A stretch of DNA of 46,796 nt from Oscillospiraceae bacterium (GTDB lineage Bacteria; Bacillota; Clostridia; Oscillospirales; Oscillospiraceae), in assembly GCA_017535865.1 (NCBI GenBank), contig JAFXTM010000037.1, positions 1 through 46,796 on the forward strand. Reading direction: 5' to 3'. Below the pieces are notes generated by a model, which did not search any database, was not told the DNA's origin, and worked only from the letters and a program-made list of their open reading frames with translations. Shown here piece after piece: positions 46,432-46,796 of the stretch. Within the stretch, counting starts at the first letter, position 1, and every line of letters starts with the position of its first letter. Both the position numbers and the translations under genes were made by a program.

Positions 46432-46796
46432 GTGAAAGATCTCAAGCATCTGATCTACTTTGAGAATCTGCTTCAGGAAGCCAACAACGAACTGGTACAG
46501 CAGGGAAAGAAGGATGGCAAGAGGGCCATCGGCTATACCTGCTATTTCATGCCTGAAGTGCTTCTCGACCTGCCCGGCTGCTTCTCCGTCCGTCTGAGAG
46601 CGCCGCGCTGCACGTCCCCCGACATCGCGACCTATTATCTGTCCGGTCGTGTCTGCCACTACGCCCGCTCTCTGCTGGAGCGCGCGCTCGAGGGCGGCTA
46701 CAACTTCCTTGACGCGCAGATGGGCACCGAGACCTGCACCGCCACCTGCCGTTTTCAGGAACACCTCCAGCAGAAGAAGCTCGATTCCGTCGAGGA
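46432..46796 (+). CDS. 2-hydroxyacyl-CoA dehydratase-family subunit (HgdB/FldC-like), 3' truncated
   Basis: The GTG start at 46432 (GGAGGG 8 nt upstream) opens a frame that runs off the window; 121 codons are seen. IGYTCYFMPEVLLDLPGCFSVR and the C/H-rich stretch APRCTSPDIATYYLSGRVCHYARSL (each cited as motif) match the N-terminal region of the 2-hydroxyglutaryl-CoA dehydratase D-component/benzoyl-CoA reductase family, in which the protein holds a [4Fe-4S] cluster and acts on 2-hydroxyacyl-CoA after ATP-driven electron transfer. The family also has double-cubane proteins of other function, so the substrate is open. Confidence 0.8.
   Translation, partial: MKDLKHLIYFENLLQEANNELVQQGKKDGKRAIGYTCYFMPEVLLDLPGCFSVRLRAPRCTSPDIATYYLSGRVCHYARSLLERALEGGYNFLDAQMGTETCTATCRFQEHLQQKKLDSVE

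Overview
The window is a GC-rich stretch of low-GC-type (Firmicutes) gene content. It carries intrinsic hairpin terminators, near-consensus sigma-A promoters with 16-18 bp spacers, strong GGAGG ribosome binding sites, GTG and TTG starts, a T-box, a TPP riboswitch, RicT, KhpA/KhpB and the rpmH-rnpA-yidD-yidC-jag cluster. Together with a Tat-exported fumarate-reductase-like flavoprotein and a 2-hydroxyacyl-CoA dehydratase subunit, this suggests an anaerobic, probably gut-dwelling clostridium of the Oscillospiraceae kind. That placement is inference; no rRNA is present.

Layout. 1-5.4 kb (+): 3' end of ffh, rpsP, khpA, then (after a minus-strand CarD-like regulator) a DUF4342 protein, a secreted PIG-L deacetylase and mutY. 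5.4-12.3 kb: a minus-strand surface protein with a Pro-Thr stalk and acidic tail, mnmG on + with an apparent one-base frameshift, then a PAP2 phosphatase and a CotH-kinase/lamin-tail lipoprotein on minus. 12.3-14.5 kb (+): holB-ricT. 14.5-18.2 kb (-): an asymmetric heterodimeric ABC exporter. 18.3-22.7 kb (-): a methionine T-box followed by metN-metI-metQ and an M20 amidohydrolase. 22.8-26.3 kb (-): rpmH-rnpA-yidD-yidC-jag-acpP. 26.3-29.3 kb (-): TPP riboswitch-thiT, and queH-queT-galU. 29.4-33.8 kb (+): dCMP deaminase, a repeat-containing secreted protein and a Tat flavoprotein. 33.8-37.6 kb (-): a dicarboxylate-type symporter, pgi and a D,D-carboxypeptidase. 37.7-37.9 kb: an AT-rich gap with DnaA-box-like sites. 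38-46.8 kb: AI-2E family transporter, cysteine desulfurase (minus), mtaB, serC-serA, an MTA/SAH-nucleosidase-like gene, an AlaX editing protein and the start of a 2-hydroxyacyl-CoA dehydratase subunit.

Most striking point: the methionine-binding protein MetQ is circularly permuted. Behind a normal signal peptide, the segment that is C-terminal in ordinary MetQ comes first and the usual N-terminal segment follows, and the protein ends exactly where the first segment should begin. It sits in an intact, T-box controlled metNIQ operon and lacks the usual lipobox cysteine. A second point of interest is the queH-queT intergenic leader, which contains mutually exclusive pairings that can hide or free the queT ribosome binding site and so looks like a preQ1-type or new riboswitch.
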